A DNA stretch of 64,000 nucleotides from Lepiota brunneoincarnata (GCA_023014365.1 JAEBUN010000005.1:2046001-2110000); one strand, 5' to 3'. Positions 9,442 to 22,778 are shown, numbered from the stretch's first letter. Numbers and translations are program-made. Notes: a model not told the origin generated them from the letters alone.

Positions 9442-12400
9442 ATGGACGACCGCAAGGAGCTCAAGGCGTTCTTCCACTTTTTCGCCACTTTTGACCTTTC
9501 CAGGCCTGTTTCTGTCCCCTCTGATCTCAGCGATGGTGCCGCTCTCTCCGACATTCTTGCCGTTGTGTACGTCTCTTTCGCCTGGACACCCCTGTTGACC
9601 TCTTCGTGGGCTGAACTCTACTTTGTAATGCTCAAGCGATGCAGGGTATTTCAAGACGACGAGGCCCTCCGCACAACCTTCGGATAACTGGGTCCTGAGG
9701 TTCTCAGCCCTTAAAAGGCTTTATCGACTTATGACCCAGTATTTTGCGGACGTGTTGCAGAGGCCAACAAGTAGTCTTGATGTCCCAGATTTGCAGGCTA
9801 TTGCGAAGGACAGCAATGTACCCGCGATGCTCATTATGTGCAGGCTCACTATTGCGATTGGGGTCCATTGCGAGAGGAACAAAGAGTTCATTGAGAAGAT
9901 TCAGGGCTTGAGTGAGCAGGATCAGCATTGTCTAATGAGAGCTATCGAGCAGGTAGGCTGCTTGGTTCGGCTTTTTTGGTGATGGTAAACTAATTCCGTG
10001 TAGGTCATGGCCAAGATCTCGAGTGCACAAGGTTATGTTGACTCGTTAGAGTCGAGCATGACAGAGTATGGGTTCAGACACCTCCTGTGTTACCTCCAGT
10101 GATGCTGATAGGGTTTAGGGACGATCATTATTATCGTATCCAATCCGAACGCAGTGCCATTTATTCGGAGAAGGAAACGCTGGAAAAGGTGTACCAAACT
10201 CTACTTGAGGAACATCGAGCCCTTCAAACATCCTACGATGATATTGTCTCAGAAAAGGAAGATGCTCTAGCACAATTGCGTCAGGCTAGGCGAGAGGTTG
10301 AAACAAGGCGGAGCGAAAAGGCGGACGTGATGATGCGGGCAGAGATGGATCGGCTTCGCGCAGAATTGTGAGTGTCATCTTTTTGACGCGTTGACAGGGT
10401 TATAGTTTTGAGTTAGGCAGAAGAGCGAGGACAACCTTGCCATGGCCGAGTCAGAACTGGATAAGCACACGAACCTTGTCACCGAACTCACGAAGAAGAT
10501 TGACGAGCTTCAAATCAAAGCCGATGAGGCTGCTAGATTGAAAGATCAGGTCGATGAGTATGTGTTCTAATTTAAGCGTCAATCAGTGGCTGACCTTGAT
10601 CCAGGTACCGACACGCGGCTGACAAGCTGCAAAAGACCGAAAACGTCATGGAGAAATACAAGAAGAAGCTCCAGGAAGGCGCCGACCTCCGTCAACATGT
10701 CAAAGTATGTTTTGACTCCTATCACGAGCCCCTACACCTGACGCCCATTGCCATATCATAGGCTCTGGAAAAACAGAACGCCGACCTCGTCGATAAGAAC
10801 GCTACTCTCGAGGAAGAGTACCGCAAAGTGGCTGCCTTCAAACCTCTCATGGAATCCTATAAGAACCAAATTGCGGATCTGGAAGCCAAGAATTCTCAGC
10901 GATCACAGGAGATAGATATACTCAGATTTGAGCTCGAGCAAGCCAGGTCAAAGCTCAAGCTCACGGAAGAGGACCGTGCCAAGGATCGTGAGACCATGGA
11001 ACTCTACCAGGAACGCGTAAGGGAGCTAGAGGTGGCTGGACGCCGGGAGGCTAAACCTGGCAGTGCTGCGACTAATGACGTTATGTCCGATTCCAAGTTG
11101 ACAGGCGTACGAAGTTCCTCTGGCGCGGAATCAGGAGAGGATTATGAGGACTATGAGGATGGGGATGGGGGTGTACAGGGTTTAGGTGGAGAGCTAGACG
11201 ATGCGTTGACGGGGACGACGATGACAGATTTGAAGTTGCAGATCAGGAAATTGAAGCGGGAGTTGGAGTCCGTGAGGAAGAACGAAGCTGACACGAGCAG
11301 GATGCTGGTTCTGGAAAACCTGTTGGAGGATGCGAACAGGATGAAAGCCAGATATGAGAACGATTATCTAGCAGCACACAGGGAGAAGTTGATCTTGCAG
11401 AGAGATCTGGAGGAGATTAGGAGCGGCAAGTCGATGGGTGACGGGTATGTATTTGGTTTTGTGCGTAGTTCCATTGTGGCTTAACATGGTGATAGTACCG
11501 AGGCTGCTATCGCGTTGCGACAGAGGTTAAACGAGACCGTAGACCAGTTTGAGGCCCTTAGGAAGGAGCACGCCGAACTCGAGATCAAGTCCGAAACACT
11601 GAGCAAGGAGCTGACCATTGCGAAATCTGATCGTAAGTGTGCCATATCCTTGGTTGGTACGGCGATTCATCAACATTTCACAGTTAATCTAGTTAATAAG
11701 GATCAGCTTGACATTCTTGCTAGCTTGCGCGAATCCGTCAACGAGGACAAGGCAGCATTGGAGGCTGACATCGAAAGGCTGAGGAAAGCGAACAAAGAGC
11801 TGAGTGACAAGAACAGGATGCAGTTGGAGCAGGTGAATGGGCTCTTGTTAGAGAAGGTGAATTTGCAGAGCGAGAGTATTGGCCATCGGGAGAAGATGCT
11901 GCAGAAAGAAAGGGACTTTGGGGATTTACGTGCATTGATATCCGGTAAAGACTTGCCCGAAGACATCAAGGCTAGGCTATTAGCACTGCATGAGGAGAAT
12001 CTTGCAGTCAAGGAAAATGTCAAGACGGCAAACGAGAAGCTAGCCAAAGCTCGCCAGGTAATCTTGGCGGCTGGGAGTCCCCTAGATTTTTTCTAACATG
12101 CTCCTAGTTTATCAAGGAACAAGACAAACTTTTCAAGGAGCAGCACGCCGCGAGTGTGGGCGCTATACCAGTGAGTGGAAGATGTCTGGCTTTTGGCTCG
12201 CCATAGTGAACAACAATTTCAGGCCAACGCATTTGAAGAGGCTGAAGCCAGCTTCCGTTCACAGATCAAGATACTGGAGGAAGAAGTAGAGCATCAGAGA
12301 AGCATCGTGCGGGAGCAGACCCGGCAGTATCGACGTGAACAAGAGCTGATGATGAGTGTGATCCACAGTGCAAATATGGGACCTTTACGACAGCAGCTCG

Positions 12401-12504
12401 GATCGGCGCCGCAGTCAAAACCTATACCTACGGCCTGGCTACCGGTTCTGCGTACCACGGTGCGTTTCTGCATGACAGAATGGTTCCCGACAAACTCACA
12501 GTAG
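9442..12504 (+). CDS. Hook family protein (dynein-early endosome adaptor)
   Basis: Hook proteins link early endosomes to dynein, and in fungi (HookA, Hok1) they drive long-range endosome motility in hyphae. The ATG at 9442 opens MDDRKELKAFFHFFATFDLS, the start of the calponin-like Hook N-terminal domain. It continues over an intron into WVLRFSALKRLYRLMTQYF and NVPAMLIMCRLTIAIGVH. The rest (about 10.1-12.3 kb) is nearly all coiled coil, for example AIYSEKETLEKVYQTLLEEH and later ALEKQNADLVDKNATLEEEY, as in all Hook proteins. An acidic insert (GEDYEDYEDGDGG) sits in the middle. Seven or more introns of about 50 bases interrupt it. The last few codons are uncertain: the open frame stops at 12504, but splicing at about 12459 would give a slightly shorter tail. 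Confidence 0.85.
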
Positions 12505-12833
12505 AGTTGCAGAGAAGCCATGTTCTAGAACGGTAGCCGACTTGAATGGTGATGTCTTGTATTCAGCGCGTTTCCTCTTCTCTGTTGCATTGGTTCTGGA
12601 GGTTCACTCTCATTTTGCATGGCTCTTCTCGGTAGATCTGGTTTAAATATACCCCGTACAATGACTTCTGTTATGACATCACGAAATTGACGAACACGAG
12701 TCAACCAGCGGCAGAAATTGCGCAGGACCATGTTGTTTGGCGGCATTTGTGTGACGAAGGGCGTGACACGGGACAGGTTCGTGACACAGGATCCCTTACC
12801 GAATTTCTAGGTTTACCTTCCTCCTCGTCGTTG

Positions 12834-15800
12834 ATGGCGTCCTCGACGGCCTCCCCGAGAGGTTTCTCCAGGCGCAGGCAGAACTCCAAGCGCCAGCCGC
12901 TTGCACGCTCAAACACGCTTTTCGGCGCGATCAGGAACATCGTTACCGCGCCACTTTCCTGGTTTGCGAGCACAGATGACTTCGAAGACACCAGGGATAG
13001 CATGGGGAAGCGTAGACGACTGAGTGCTGCCCCCGCAGAGCCCGCTTTGGACGAGGACGATCGGGCAGCTCGTACGAAGCGTATAAGGGTGGATAGTCCG
13101 TCTGTGGGGTCGAAACGGGAAGGGTATCTCGATCCGCCAGCTGCCGTTTTCCAGCAGCCACCATCCATCGCCCGTTCGGTGTCTGCTGCGACTAATCTTC
13201 GTCCTTTACCTAGTACTGGAGACAGCGGCAACTGTGTACGCTCTACTATTTCCCCCTTTCGCAATCTCTCGATCTCGCGCACCATGTCAGTTGACCCACC
13301 ATCCCACCCGCAACCTCATGACAGGGGCGCCCTCCAGAGCCAACGCTCTCTACTTGGCCCACATGACTCCGATATGTCGATAGATGCACTTCCGCCTCCA
13401 CCGCTGTCTGCATCCTCGGCATCCTCGTTTCCCCGATCGTCACTCTCCATGCCCCGCGATCTTTCGGTGCCGTACTCGCGCCCGCCGTTCCGTATGCGCA
13501 CGTCTCTCACGCCGCAGCCGCCACAGATCCAGAGAGAGAGGTCGGAGCCGCCTCCACTACAGTCACTAATGGCAAACCCTACTTTCCTACGACCCCCAGT
13601 AGCCACCGAGGAGGCGCCTCGTGCCGCTTCGAGTGAGCCGACGACTACCCTTGGGTCCTTGGTGGATTCTGTTCGTCGGGTATGTGTACTTTAGTTGTAT
13701 TACCAGGCTTACTAACGAGTTTTTCCCGGTAGACTCACTCGCCCCGGCAGCAAGGTTCTCTCTTGTTCGGGAACAAGCCTCGGGTTGAATCCAGAACCGG
13801 TAAGCGATCCACGTATCTTTGCTATCATTGGTACTCATGAATTCGATCGAAGCTGGCTTGACACCAGCCGAAAAGGCGCTACACGAGTTGGAGATTTACA
13901 AGACGCCCCTATTACCAACCCGGTTGCGGACAGGCAATCTACAATCTTCGATCACAGGTGTACCTGACCTGTTCAAGCCTCGACGTACCTCTAGACTAGT
14001 GCTCATGAAGGACGAAAAACGTGCTAGTGATCGCAAACTCGGAAAGAAGGAGGTTGGCTCACCCGACAAAAATGTCACCAAGCCATATGCTGGCGAGGGT
14101 GGAATGAAGAAGCTCTTGGCAAAGAGAAAATTGGAGTTGGAAGGGCAGGGGCAGGATGAGCCGGAACAGCAGGATATTATTAAAGAAAAGAGGAAGTCTG
14201 AGAAGGGAAGAGCGAAGGAGAAGGATGAAAGTACGGAGGGAGAAAAAGGAGAACCTCAGCCTTTGGCCTTGCCTACTGAGATGCCACCAGTTCCGAAACA
14301 GGATTGGTATTCTCTTGCTTCAGGCCCAGGTGGGAACACCAGCGGGTCCTCCCTACGGGTTGGCCGCGCAAAGGCATCGAGGAATCACATATCTAGACCT
14401 ACAGCACGTTCTAGGTCCAAGTTTTCCGCTGCCTTTGAGGACGATGGTGATGACACTATGGTCGAGCATGACAAGGAAAAGGAGTTACTTGATGAAGCAG
14501 CAAAGAAAGTACCCGTGTTCAATATCCCCACCGGCTTCAGCTTCACAAAAGATGTAAGTTGCCAGTAGTCAAAGACAACGCATAATCTCATATTCCTCAC
14601 AGGTTAAGCCTATTGAACATGATAGTACTAACGCGAAGGAACCGCCAATTATATCCCTCCCATTTTCACTTTCTGCTTCCCCGGCGCCACCGAGTGTCCC
14701 ATCACCAGCTCTTGCAACAGAGGAAAATACAACCTCGACAAAACCCCCCCAGGCTGCTTCTTCGTGGCCCCCCAGGGCACCTCTCCCGTTTTCTTTCGGA
14801 CCGTCGCCCGGTGCGAATCAGGAACAGCCCGCCCCTCTGTTTGGGCCTCCACCAGCAGCCCAACAATCAGCAGATGCCCTTAGCTCCAATGGAAGCATCC
14901 CAAATTTCTTTGCTCAGTCAGCAGCTTTCAACAAGCCTCTAGAAATCAAGCACCCCTCTTTGAATTTTGGTCTCAAGCCGGCGGAACCTCCTAAATCTGA
15001 ACCACTTAAACTTGACGCCCCTGCGCCCCCTCCCCCTTCACTTTCCTTCCCAGCTGCTCCTTCTAACAACAGCACTCCTAGCATCGATTCTGGGGTATCA
15101 AGTTTATTCGGCTCACCTGTTCCCAGTGCACCTGTTAAGGATGTGGCAAACCCCTTATGGGACGGTGAAAAGAACGTAGCAAGAGAAGAGAGCGGCTTGT
15201 TCGACGGCCCCAGCGCAGATGGGCCTGAGACATCGACCTCACCGTTTCCCGCAGCTCCACAGGATAAGCAAGAGACACATCCTCAATCTATCCCTAGCAC
15301 CAAGGTTAAAGAAAACGCTGTACCCACCTCAAGCTTGTTCAGAAATCCATCCAAGCCCATATCCGCCACAGAGTCGACCGGGTTCTCGCTTGTACCCGGC
15401 ACCGTCGGCTCTGATGATTCGGCCACCAAACCCTCGCTTTTTTCTTTCGGCCCGCCTGCATCTGCCCCAATCCCGTCGTTGTTTGGCAGTAAGCCAGCAA
15501 CTGAAAGCGGGCCTGCTACCCGGAACACCTCATCACTCTTTGGGGGCCAGACGCTGGTACCCAGCAGTGCTGGTTTTTCTCCACAAGCCAATGGACCTGC
15601 TCTGGCGGACGCGTCCAGTACCAATGCGGCCAAAGTTGCAACCCCCCTTTTTGGTAGTACTGCAGCAAAAGCTAGCTCTGAGACTGAAAAACCTAGTCTT
15701 TTTGTTGCAACTCCCGTCTCTACCACACCTTTCCCATTTGGGAAGCCGGCTGCATCAACTACTCCCGTCGAAGCCCCGAAGCCAGCAGCCACCAACAACT

Positions 15801-16861
15801 TTTTCAGTTTTACCTCATCAAACAGTGATCCAAAGTCAGCAAGCCCTGCTCCCTTCACCTTTGGCACCCCAGATAAAACCGTTAAAGCAGTTGCCCCGGC
15901 TCCTTTTGCCTTTGGGGCCCCTAGCACACCCACGACTTCGGAGGCGACTGCACCGTTCACTTTCGGTACCCCTTCCAGTAGCCCAGCGCCTCCAAGCACC
16001 TCCATGTTCTCATTCGGCACTGGAGGGAGCACGACAGGCGACGTATCGAAGCCTCTATCTGTCGATCGTTCAGTCACTCCACCGAAGAACCCCGACCAGG
16101 AGTTTAAGATGGAAGAAAGTCCCACAAGGGAAATACAACAAAGCGCCGGAAACAACAAACCCACATTCGGAGGTTTCTCGTTTGGCAACCACCCGAGTAC
16201 TGGGCCAGTTCTATCCGGAGGTCCGCCCTCTGTAACATCCACCTCGGCGCCATTCTCTTTCGGGACGACTCCTTCCCCGAACCCCTTCGCTCCCCAACCT
16301 ATCAAGGAATCCAAGTCTGAGGAACCAAAACCATTCGGCTATGGTCCATCTAATGCGTCAGGTGGCGGTACTGGTTTCTCTTTCGGTCAAAACCCGAGCT
16401 CCGAGACCCCTCGTCCATCTACAACAGGTTCTTTTAATTTCGGTAACACCCCGACTTCCACAACTTCAGGCTTTAACTTTGGAGCATCACCCACTAGCAA
16501 TCCGTTTGGACAGCCGGCAGGTGGATCCGCCCCAAGCAGTCCTTCGACCTTCCAATCGTCCACTTTTAATTTTGGTGCTCCCACTAGCAGCACACCTTTC
16601 AGCTTCGGTAGCCAGCCGGCATCTCCTGCCGGTAGCACCGCGCCGTTGCCTCAGGCTACAGCACCGGTGGCATTTGGCAGTGGAACTACAGGATTTGGTT
16701 CATCCACGCCGAGCTCACCCTTTACCGCTCCTGCTCAGATTACACCTTCTACTTCATCTGGAGGCACACTATTTACAATTGGCGCGGCACCACCTCAGAG
16801 TACCAACCCTCAAGGCCGTGCTATCAAGAAACTTCCAACCAGGAACCGTGCCAAGCGGTGA
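12834..16861 (+). CDS. FG-repeat nucleoporin, Nup1/Nup124/Nup153-like
   Basis: This is a nuclear-pore protein with FG repeats that bind karyopherins. The start at 12834 gives MASSTASPRGFSRRRQNSKR. A predicted amphipathic helix follows, FGAIRNIVTAPLSWF, like the membrane-binding helices of yeast Nup1/Nup60 and animal Nup153. Basic KRRR/KRIR patches could act as nuclear localisation signals. A conserved block then reads LTPAEKALHELEIYKTPLLP. From about 14.9 kb to the end the protein is a low-complexity FG domain with many FSFG, FTFG, FNFG and LFG units separated by Pro/Ser/Thr/Ala spacers. It finishes with a basic tail, AIKKLPTRNRAKR, reminiscent of Nup153/Nup1 C-termini that bind importin. Introns lie at about 13.68, 13.80 and 14.55 kb. 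The exact orthologue is inferred. Confidence 0.8.
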
Positions 16862-17652
16862 TGGCTCCTTCCGTCTCCAGTCGCACTCGGAAATACCAAA
16901 AGCAGATGCTCACTGCCTACCTTGGCTCAAATTTCCTTGCAACCTCACACTGTATTCTCGACCTTGCTTTGATGATGCATCTTTATAACATTCACATCTA
17001 TAAAAGATTTCCGTCTTGGCTGCACAGATGACTTCTCTCTCAATACCACCATTGACCACCGCTGTATCGTTACGTACCCGCAGAATCTCTGCACTCCCAA
17101 TCCTCAGGATTTTTGCCTAGCCCAGCCAAGGCCGAGATATCTGGCACTGAAACTCATGGTTTTTTCTTTCCTTCTTGGTCCTTTTTTTTTTTTTTTAGGT
17201 AGGTAGCATATGTAGTCGGGTTTATTCCGTGGCTAAAGGCCATTTTGTCGGTGCAGTGTCATTTGTTTACAAGAGGGCTTTTTCGTGATTTCGTCAACCT
17301 TTTTTTCTACTACTCTTTGAATAATTTATCTGGACAATGCAAATTACTGATACTCTGCTCTTCACCTTCAAACTTCAACACGTATCTCTTTCAACAGTTC
17401 CAAGCCACAGACGCGCGCGCTCCTGCTTCAGCGCTCGTGGGTGGGTCCAATGAATGTTGAAATCAGCACCGGTGTTATAGAGTCTGCCATCTAGGATTGT
17501 CAGTACTTGAGAGAATTGCACGAAGGCTCTTTCATGGCCGTCTCCAAGGCGAAATGATGACACTGACCCTGAACGACTCAATCATGATACACCCGAATGC
17601 CCGGCTGGGATATAAAACAGCTGCTATCCTCGCGCCTTCATCTTCCCTGAGG
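16862..17652. other. Intergenic: nucleoporin 3' region and RTCA 5' region
   Basis: I see no convincing gene in this stretch of about 790 bases. It holds pyrimidine-rich sequence including a run of 15 T at 17181-17195, which probably belongs to the 3' untranslated region or termination zone of the nucleoporin gene. An open frame in phase with the cyclase extends upstream of 17653 to 17497, so a longer N-terminus is possible. Confidence 0.5.
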
Positions 17653-19014
17653 ATGCCAGCCAACTCTAACCGCGAGTTTCGGATACTTGACGGCAGCGTG
17701 CTTGAAGGCGGAGGCCAAATCCTCCGCAACGCTATATCCCTTTCAGCCCTGCTCCGCAAACCAATCAAGCTCGAACAGATTCGACTCGGCCGAACGCCGC
17801 CCGGGTTAAAGAACCAGCACCGCACAGGTAGATCGTCGGCTTTATCATTGAACACTACATATCAAAATCGACTCTTCTAGGACTGGAGCTCGCAGCTCGC
17901 ATCGCCTCGGCTCGGCTTACTGGCGCCACCAACGGTTCCACTGAAGTTGAGTTTCATCCGGGCAAGATCGAGCTACCCGGGGAGTGGAGGGCGGATTCGG
18001 TAACTGCAGGGGCTACGACACTGCTACTTCAAACAGCATTACCGATGCTACTTTTCCGATGTTCCGGCTCAGACGGTGGTAATGCTGCGTCGGTGCTAAC
18101 ACTGCTCGGAGGGACGAATGCGGGCCAGGCTCCGCAGGTTGACTACACCCAACATGTGTTCCTACCCTTCTTCCGGAAACATTTCCTACCCCCCGCGCCA
18201 CCGCTGTCAGGCGATGGGGCTAGTGCCGGTTGTAGTGTCGAGCTGCAGATCAGGAAAAGGGGGTACTACCCGAAGGGCGGAGGTGATATTGTTGTTCACG
18301 TTAAGCCGCTCTTGCCTGGGAATAAATTGCTCAGTGTAAAGCTGCTGGAACGCGGTCGGTTGGCTGCGATCAGGGGCATTGCGCATTATGCCGGGCTGCC
18401 AAAGGCCATAGGAGATGGGATGTGCAGTGGGGCGCTGAGATTTATCAAGGAGAAACTAGTGGCGTTGTCAGCATCCATAGGCCAGGGCGGTGCTGAGGGC
18501 GAGGTCGAGGTGGAGATCAAGGCAAAGAATGCGCCAAGGGAGTTAACAAGGGGGGCAGGAAGCGGGATTGTTTTGTGGGCGGAATTTGAGAATGGGGTGG
18601 TGATGGGCGGGAGTGCTGTGGGACGTAAGGGGATTGAGCCAGTTGAGGTTGGGAAGAGCGCGGCAGAGGAATTGTTCAGAGGTATTGAGGCCGGCGGATG
18701 CGTTGAAGAGGTACAGTTATTGTCGTTTCACGTTTCGACCTTGCTCAACCTGGAAACAGTGGATGCAAGATCAAATGATCATATTCATGGCTCTTGCTGA
18801 AGGAAGGAGCGAAGTGCGCTGTGGGACAAATGGCCTGACCTCACACACCAGGTAAATCCAATTTGCTGGGATTGTCATGTTGGCGAAATTCATCTGTGCT
18901 AGGACTGCAATATGGGTTGCCGAGCAACTAACTGACGCTAAATTCGAGATTGAGCGCGAATCGACAGGCTGCTGGCTAATTCGATGTCAGGGTATAGGCT
19001 TCGCGATGTCTTGA
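17653..19014 (+). CDS. RTCA: RNA 3'-terminal phosphate cyclase (RTCA)
   Basis: This enzyme uses ATP to convert a 3'-phosphate at RNA ends to a 2',3'-cyclic phosphate. The start at 17653 gives [20 protein letters not shown], followed by [19 protein letters not shown] and [19 protein letters not shown], the canonical N-terminal signature. Downstream are KGGTNA-type and histidine regions ([20 protein letters not shown]) and the GYYPKGGG motif. The C-terminal segment [17 protein letters not shown] followed across an intron by [17 protein letters not shown] is typical. Introns lie at 17828-17880, about 18711-18758 and 18852-18902. The stop is TGA at 19012-19014. True RTCA (rather than the inactive Rcl1 ribosome-biogenesis paralogue) is favoured by the intact GLKNQH and QDQ/MALAEG regions. 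It converges on CDC50. Confidence 0.9.
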
Positions 19015-19173
19015 ATTGCCAAGAGGGACTAGAAGAAATAAATAACATTATCCAGTACAGTAAGGGCAGAAGCAAATACGCGGTGCTACCGCCAGGAAAA
19101 TCCAATCTATGTATTACAGGAAATGATAACATGAGAATCATGTGAGTCGAATACATTGCTGGAGTATAGTTGA

Positions 19174-20588
19174 TCATCGGTTCCAGGAAAGGAGTGACAT
19201 ATCTCCCAGCCGCCTAACGATGGGGGTCAGGAGGTTATGCATGGCACGCTAGTATGGAAACACACCTTGGTTTGATGAGATGTCGCGCGGTACCCAGTAT
19301 GGCGATCAAAATAAATAGACCAGCAGATGCAACATATGCCCATCCGAGGAATGGATTCTTGCCCCCTATCCATGACACAGTGGAAATCACAAAGGATTTT
19401 GTGCCCTTGTACGGCAAAACCGGGTAATCTTGTCGAGGTTGAATAGAGAGTGTGGAATGATTAAAGAGATATTACTCACTTAGGCCAATAACAATCCGGT
19501 AAATTCCTGGCTGCATGACATCCTTATCATTTCTCCCATACAGTTTGGTAAAAGTGGGAAGACCGGCTGTACGCATCCAATTTTGGAAGTGCTCGTTGCC
19601 TTGTAGATCCGGGATGTTCGATTCGTTGTAACCAGTCGGGAAGCGGACGCTCCAGTTGGGAGGCGGGACGATAAAAGATACATTGGGATAACCTCTGGAG
19701 CCGATGGGAGTCGACACATACTTCTTTGCCTCTCCCGACCAGGCGATTCCCTTGTCCAAAAAGACATATGGTTGTGGGTCTGATGAATTAGGGGAGTTCT
19801 GCAACATGGGGGTGTAGAATGTGTCTGCAACAACGTCAGGCCTGCTCATCATAGTCAATACTGTCCACTGACCATTGAATACAGAATTAGCAATTAAGCC
19901 ACAAGGATATATGGCAGTCCCGTTTATAGACCCTAGCGGTGCACAGTCACTGCTGTCGAGGGTATTTGCATTCACAAATCGGCCTCTGAGCTGGTCCGAG
20001 TTAAGGCTTTTCACATATCGGCGATGGTTTTGATAGAAGTTCGTGAGTTTGTAGTAGAAGAAAACGGAGCTCTTGAGCTCAATAGGAACGGAGAACTGCA
20101 CGATGCATTGACGTTTGTTGAAGACGTCGGTGAAGGAGGCGTTGTTGGAGCTGTCGATGAAGGCATACTGAGGGGTAGCAATGTCCAGATTACCATTTCC
20201 AGAGCGGAGCCGGTACGAATACTTGTTGGATGGCATTGGAGTTAAGTTGATAGTCTCGTTTGTGGAGGGTGAAAGTCGCTCGCATTCGGTATAGTCAAAG
20301 GTCATCTCGGAGACCTGAGAAGAGCCCCATATGAGGAGACCGCCAATGGGCGCGAATATGAAGCCAATGATAAAGAGGGTTGGAATAACTGTCTTTGGGG
20401 TAAGGATAGGTTGCCAGGCCTTGAGCCGCTGCTGCTTGAAGGCGGTGTCTAGGCGGAGGTGAGATACGGGTAATGGGGCAAAAGAATAACGGCAACGCAC
20501 TGGCAGGGCGTCTCCAGGCGCCCTTTTCCTTTTTGTTCTCTGCTTGTGCATCGTCAGAGCCATGTTTTTTGCGGTTAAAGAGACCCAT
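19174..20588 (-). CDS. CDC50: CDC50/LEM3 family P4-ATPase (flippase) subunit
   Basis: This is the non-catalytic partner of type-4 P-ATPases, which flip phospholipids to the cytosolic leaflet at Golgi, endosome and plasma membrane. The start at 20588 gives MGLFNRKKHGSDDAQAENKK; a short intron then leads into TAFKQQRLKAWQPILTPKTV, the family's N-terminal motif. A first membrane span follows (TLFIIGFIFAPIGGLLIWGS). A long lumenal domain holds many N-glycosylation sequons and the family's paired cysteines. It includes YYKLTNFYQNHRRYVKS, DLQGNEHFQNWMRTAGLP and FTKLYGR. The second span is AYVASAGLFILIAILG. The last exon ends LGDMSLLSWNR before TGA at 19174-19176. It is divergent from MCMBP with about 120 bases between starts. 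Confidence 0.9.
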
Positions 20589-20708
20589 AGTGGAAGTGGA
20601 AGTGGAAGAGGAGCAGGAGATGGTGGTGATGGTGGTGGCGAGGGAACCGCCCAAATGGTGGCGGTACATTTCACCCCGTCGCCATTACATAAGCCAATTC
20701 TCCCTCTC

Positions 20709-22778
20709 ATGGTTTCTGCTGCTCTTGCTGATGCCCTCGCTGTTCCAACTGATGTCCTCCGCACCCTCTACAATGCTGGAGATGACGTAGAAATGTTTCA
20801 GAGAAAGGTATCCGCCCACTTTTCACGGGTATTTCAGGCCGAGGATGCGTTCCGCCAGGTTCGCTGCAGTTCTCCTATTGCATGTTTAATATTGAGTGTT
20901 GGCCAGATCCCCTCTCTCAATGTCCAAAATCCACCCGAAATTTTTGCGGATCGCTCGCTGGTGGTGTTCCGTGCTATGATACAAGACACATCTCCCTCTC
21001 CCGAGATATACCTAGCAAAGCATCCGGGCGGAACGTGCGGGGGTTGGGGAATTGCGGATGATACACCCGAAGCCGACTATTCCGATCTGCGCGAATGCAC
21101 CGTCGTCTGGGCAGTCTCCATTCCGGGAGAACCTTCTTGGTGTGTGCAGGAGGCGACAAGCCCATATCGTAGGTTTTGCCTCTGGCTCGTCCGACCTGCT
21201 TGGTTTGTTGAAAATACACCCCCAAGAATGCCAGAACACGTTTAACCTATCCCACGCGCCTATACGTCCTCACAAATACCCACTTTCCGGCTCCTCACAT
21301 ATTGGTGCTCAAGTCAAAGTATGCTCTCGAGAGCATGTATCAGCCTTAGAACTAAGATCCCGGAATAGATTTACGACACTCGGCTGGCTGATGGCCTAAA
21401 AACATGCGATCTATGCACCTTTGTCGGTATCTTGACACAAGAACCGTAAGAATCAGCGTCGAACCTCGGGCTAGCACTGAAAATATGACAGGGTGCATGG
21501 GGACCTGGAACTGGCCAAAACAGAAGCCGTCCCCACCCTCCATGTTCTCTTCACGCGTAATATATCGCCTACCATCATCCCCCGTAACTACCCTGTCCCT
21601 TCGCTGCCCCTCGATATATGTGATGCTCGCGACAAGCTCCTGACATGGATTGCCGAAGAAGCTTTGGCCGGGGATAAAGGTGCAGCAGAGTGGGTTTTGC
21701 TTGCTGCAATTTCCAGAACGTGGGCCAATTCTGCTCGATGAATCTGAACCACACCTCACCATTGTTTTCCTAGACAATCCCATTCTCCTCCTATTCACCC
21801 GCTTTCACTGACGCTCTCTTCATTCCCTTCTCCAGATACATCATCAATCCCAACTCTCTATCACATCCTCTCTCTGATCCTTCCCCTCGTTAATGTACTC
21901 CCTCTTACACTTGATGTCCTCAACACAACCTCCTTCCGTCCTGAATCTAAAAACGAGGACCTACACAGTGGCTGGCTGCAGGTTCCCCGAGGCTCTATCT
22001 ATTTGATAACAGAAGGTGGCATTACCGAGGGCAACGTCCTAGAAAAAGGTATGTGCTTGCTTTTAACGTCCCTAGTTCCCTTGGCTCAGATTAGGTATGT
22101 AGGAATTCAGAACCTACGAGCAGTACAAAACATGATAATCGGACAGACTCTGGATTATGTATTCCCATTCAGCCAGTTCACTTTTACGACAGATGTTAGC
22201 TTCTTGGTATTGACCGGCGGTAATAAAAGCGCGTTTTTCCAGGTCAGGGTAGCACTACATCTCTCGACGATTGCTAATAACCAGGCAACCAGACGTCTGT
22301 AAACGTGTGTTTAAAGCAAGGGAACCAGAAAAAGCACGACCTATACAAGCCTCTCGGCCAGGTCAGGCTTCCCAGTGACGATGTATTGGCCTACTGGAGG
22401 AGCCTTGCTGGTGGCAGTAAGGTTGGGACCGTCGCTATCGATGACGACACTGCCCAGGCAGGTCCGCCTTACACTTATCGGACCAATCTGATTGACTATC
22501 CCTCTAGTATATCCAGGAAGATTTCGTCAGGGAGCGTAAAGCTTCTCCCTCTGCCAGTGGCGGCGACAAGAACGAGCCAAATATTACCTCCGATGATCTG
22601 ATTCACCGCATGATCACTGCAAGGTATGTTACCGTGGCAGAACTAGGCGACCTTGGTCCTGACTGGTCGGTATTTCGTCAGGTTGCTTGCTTTATCCTAC
22701 CACGAGTTGTTCGTCACAAACAACATTTGGGAAAGGACAAAAATGTTGGAAACAAGTAGAAAAGCAAGAATGACATAG
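20709..22778 (+). CDS. MCMBP: Mini-chromosome maintenance complex-binding protein (MCMBP)
   Basis: MCMBP binds the MCM2-7 helicase and promotes its assembly and its release from chromatin at the end of S phase. The chosen start (20709) gives MVSAALADALAVPTDVLRTL, as in fungal homologues; an in-frame ATG at 20655 is also possible. The signature block FADRSLVVFRAMIQDTSPSP with EIYLAKHPGGTCGGWG is clear. It is followed by SHAPIRPHKYPLSGSSHIG and CTFVGILTQEP. Introns that start inside apparent open frames at about 21171 and 21320 restore the frame without any indel. The C-terminus reads LIHRMITA, then across an intron RLLALSYHELFVTNNIWERT, and ends at TAG 22776-22778. The gene converges on the phosphomutase with 81 bases between stops. 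Confidence 0.88.

Noticed and set aside
15283..16314. Long open frame of 343 codons on the minus strand inside the nucleoporin gene
   Set aside because: It is the antisense shadow of the biased FG-repeat codons; it has no domain and no independent signals.
21120..21420. Frame breaks in MCMBP
   Set aside because: Two normal introns, starting inside open frames at about 21171 and 21320, restore the conserved reading frame.
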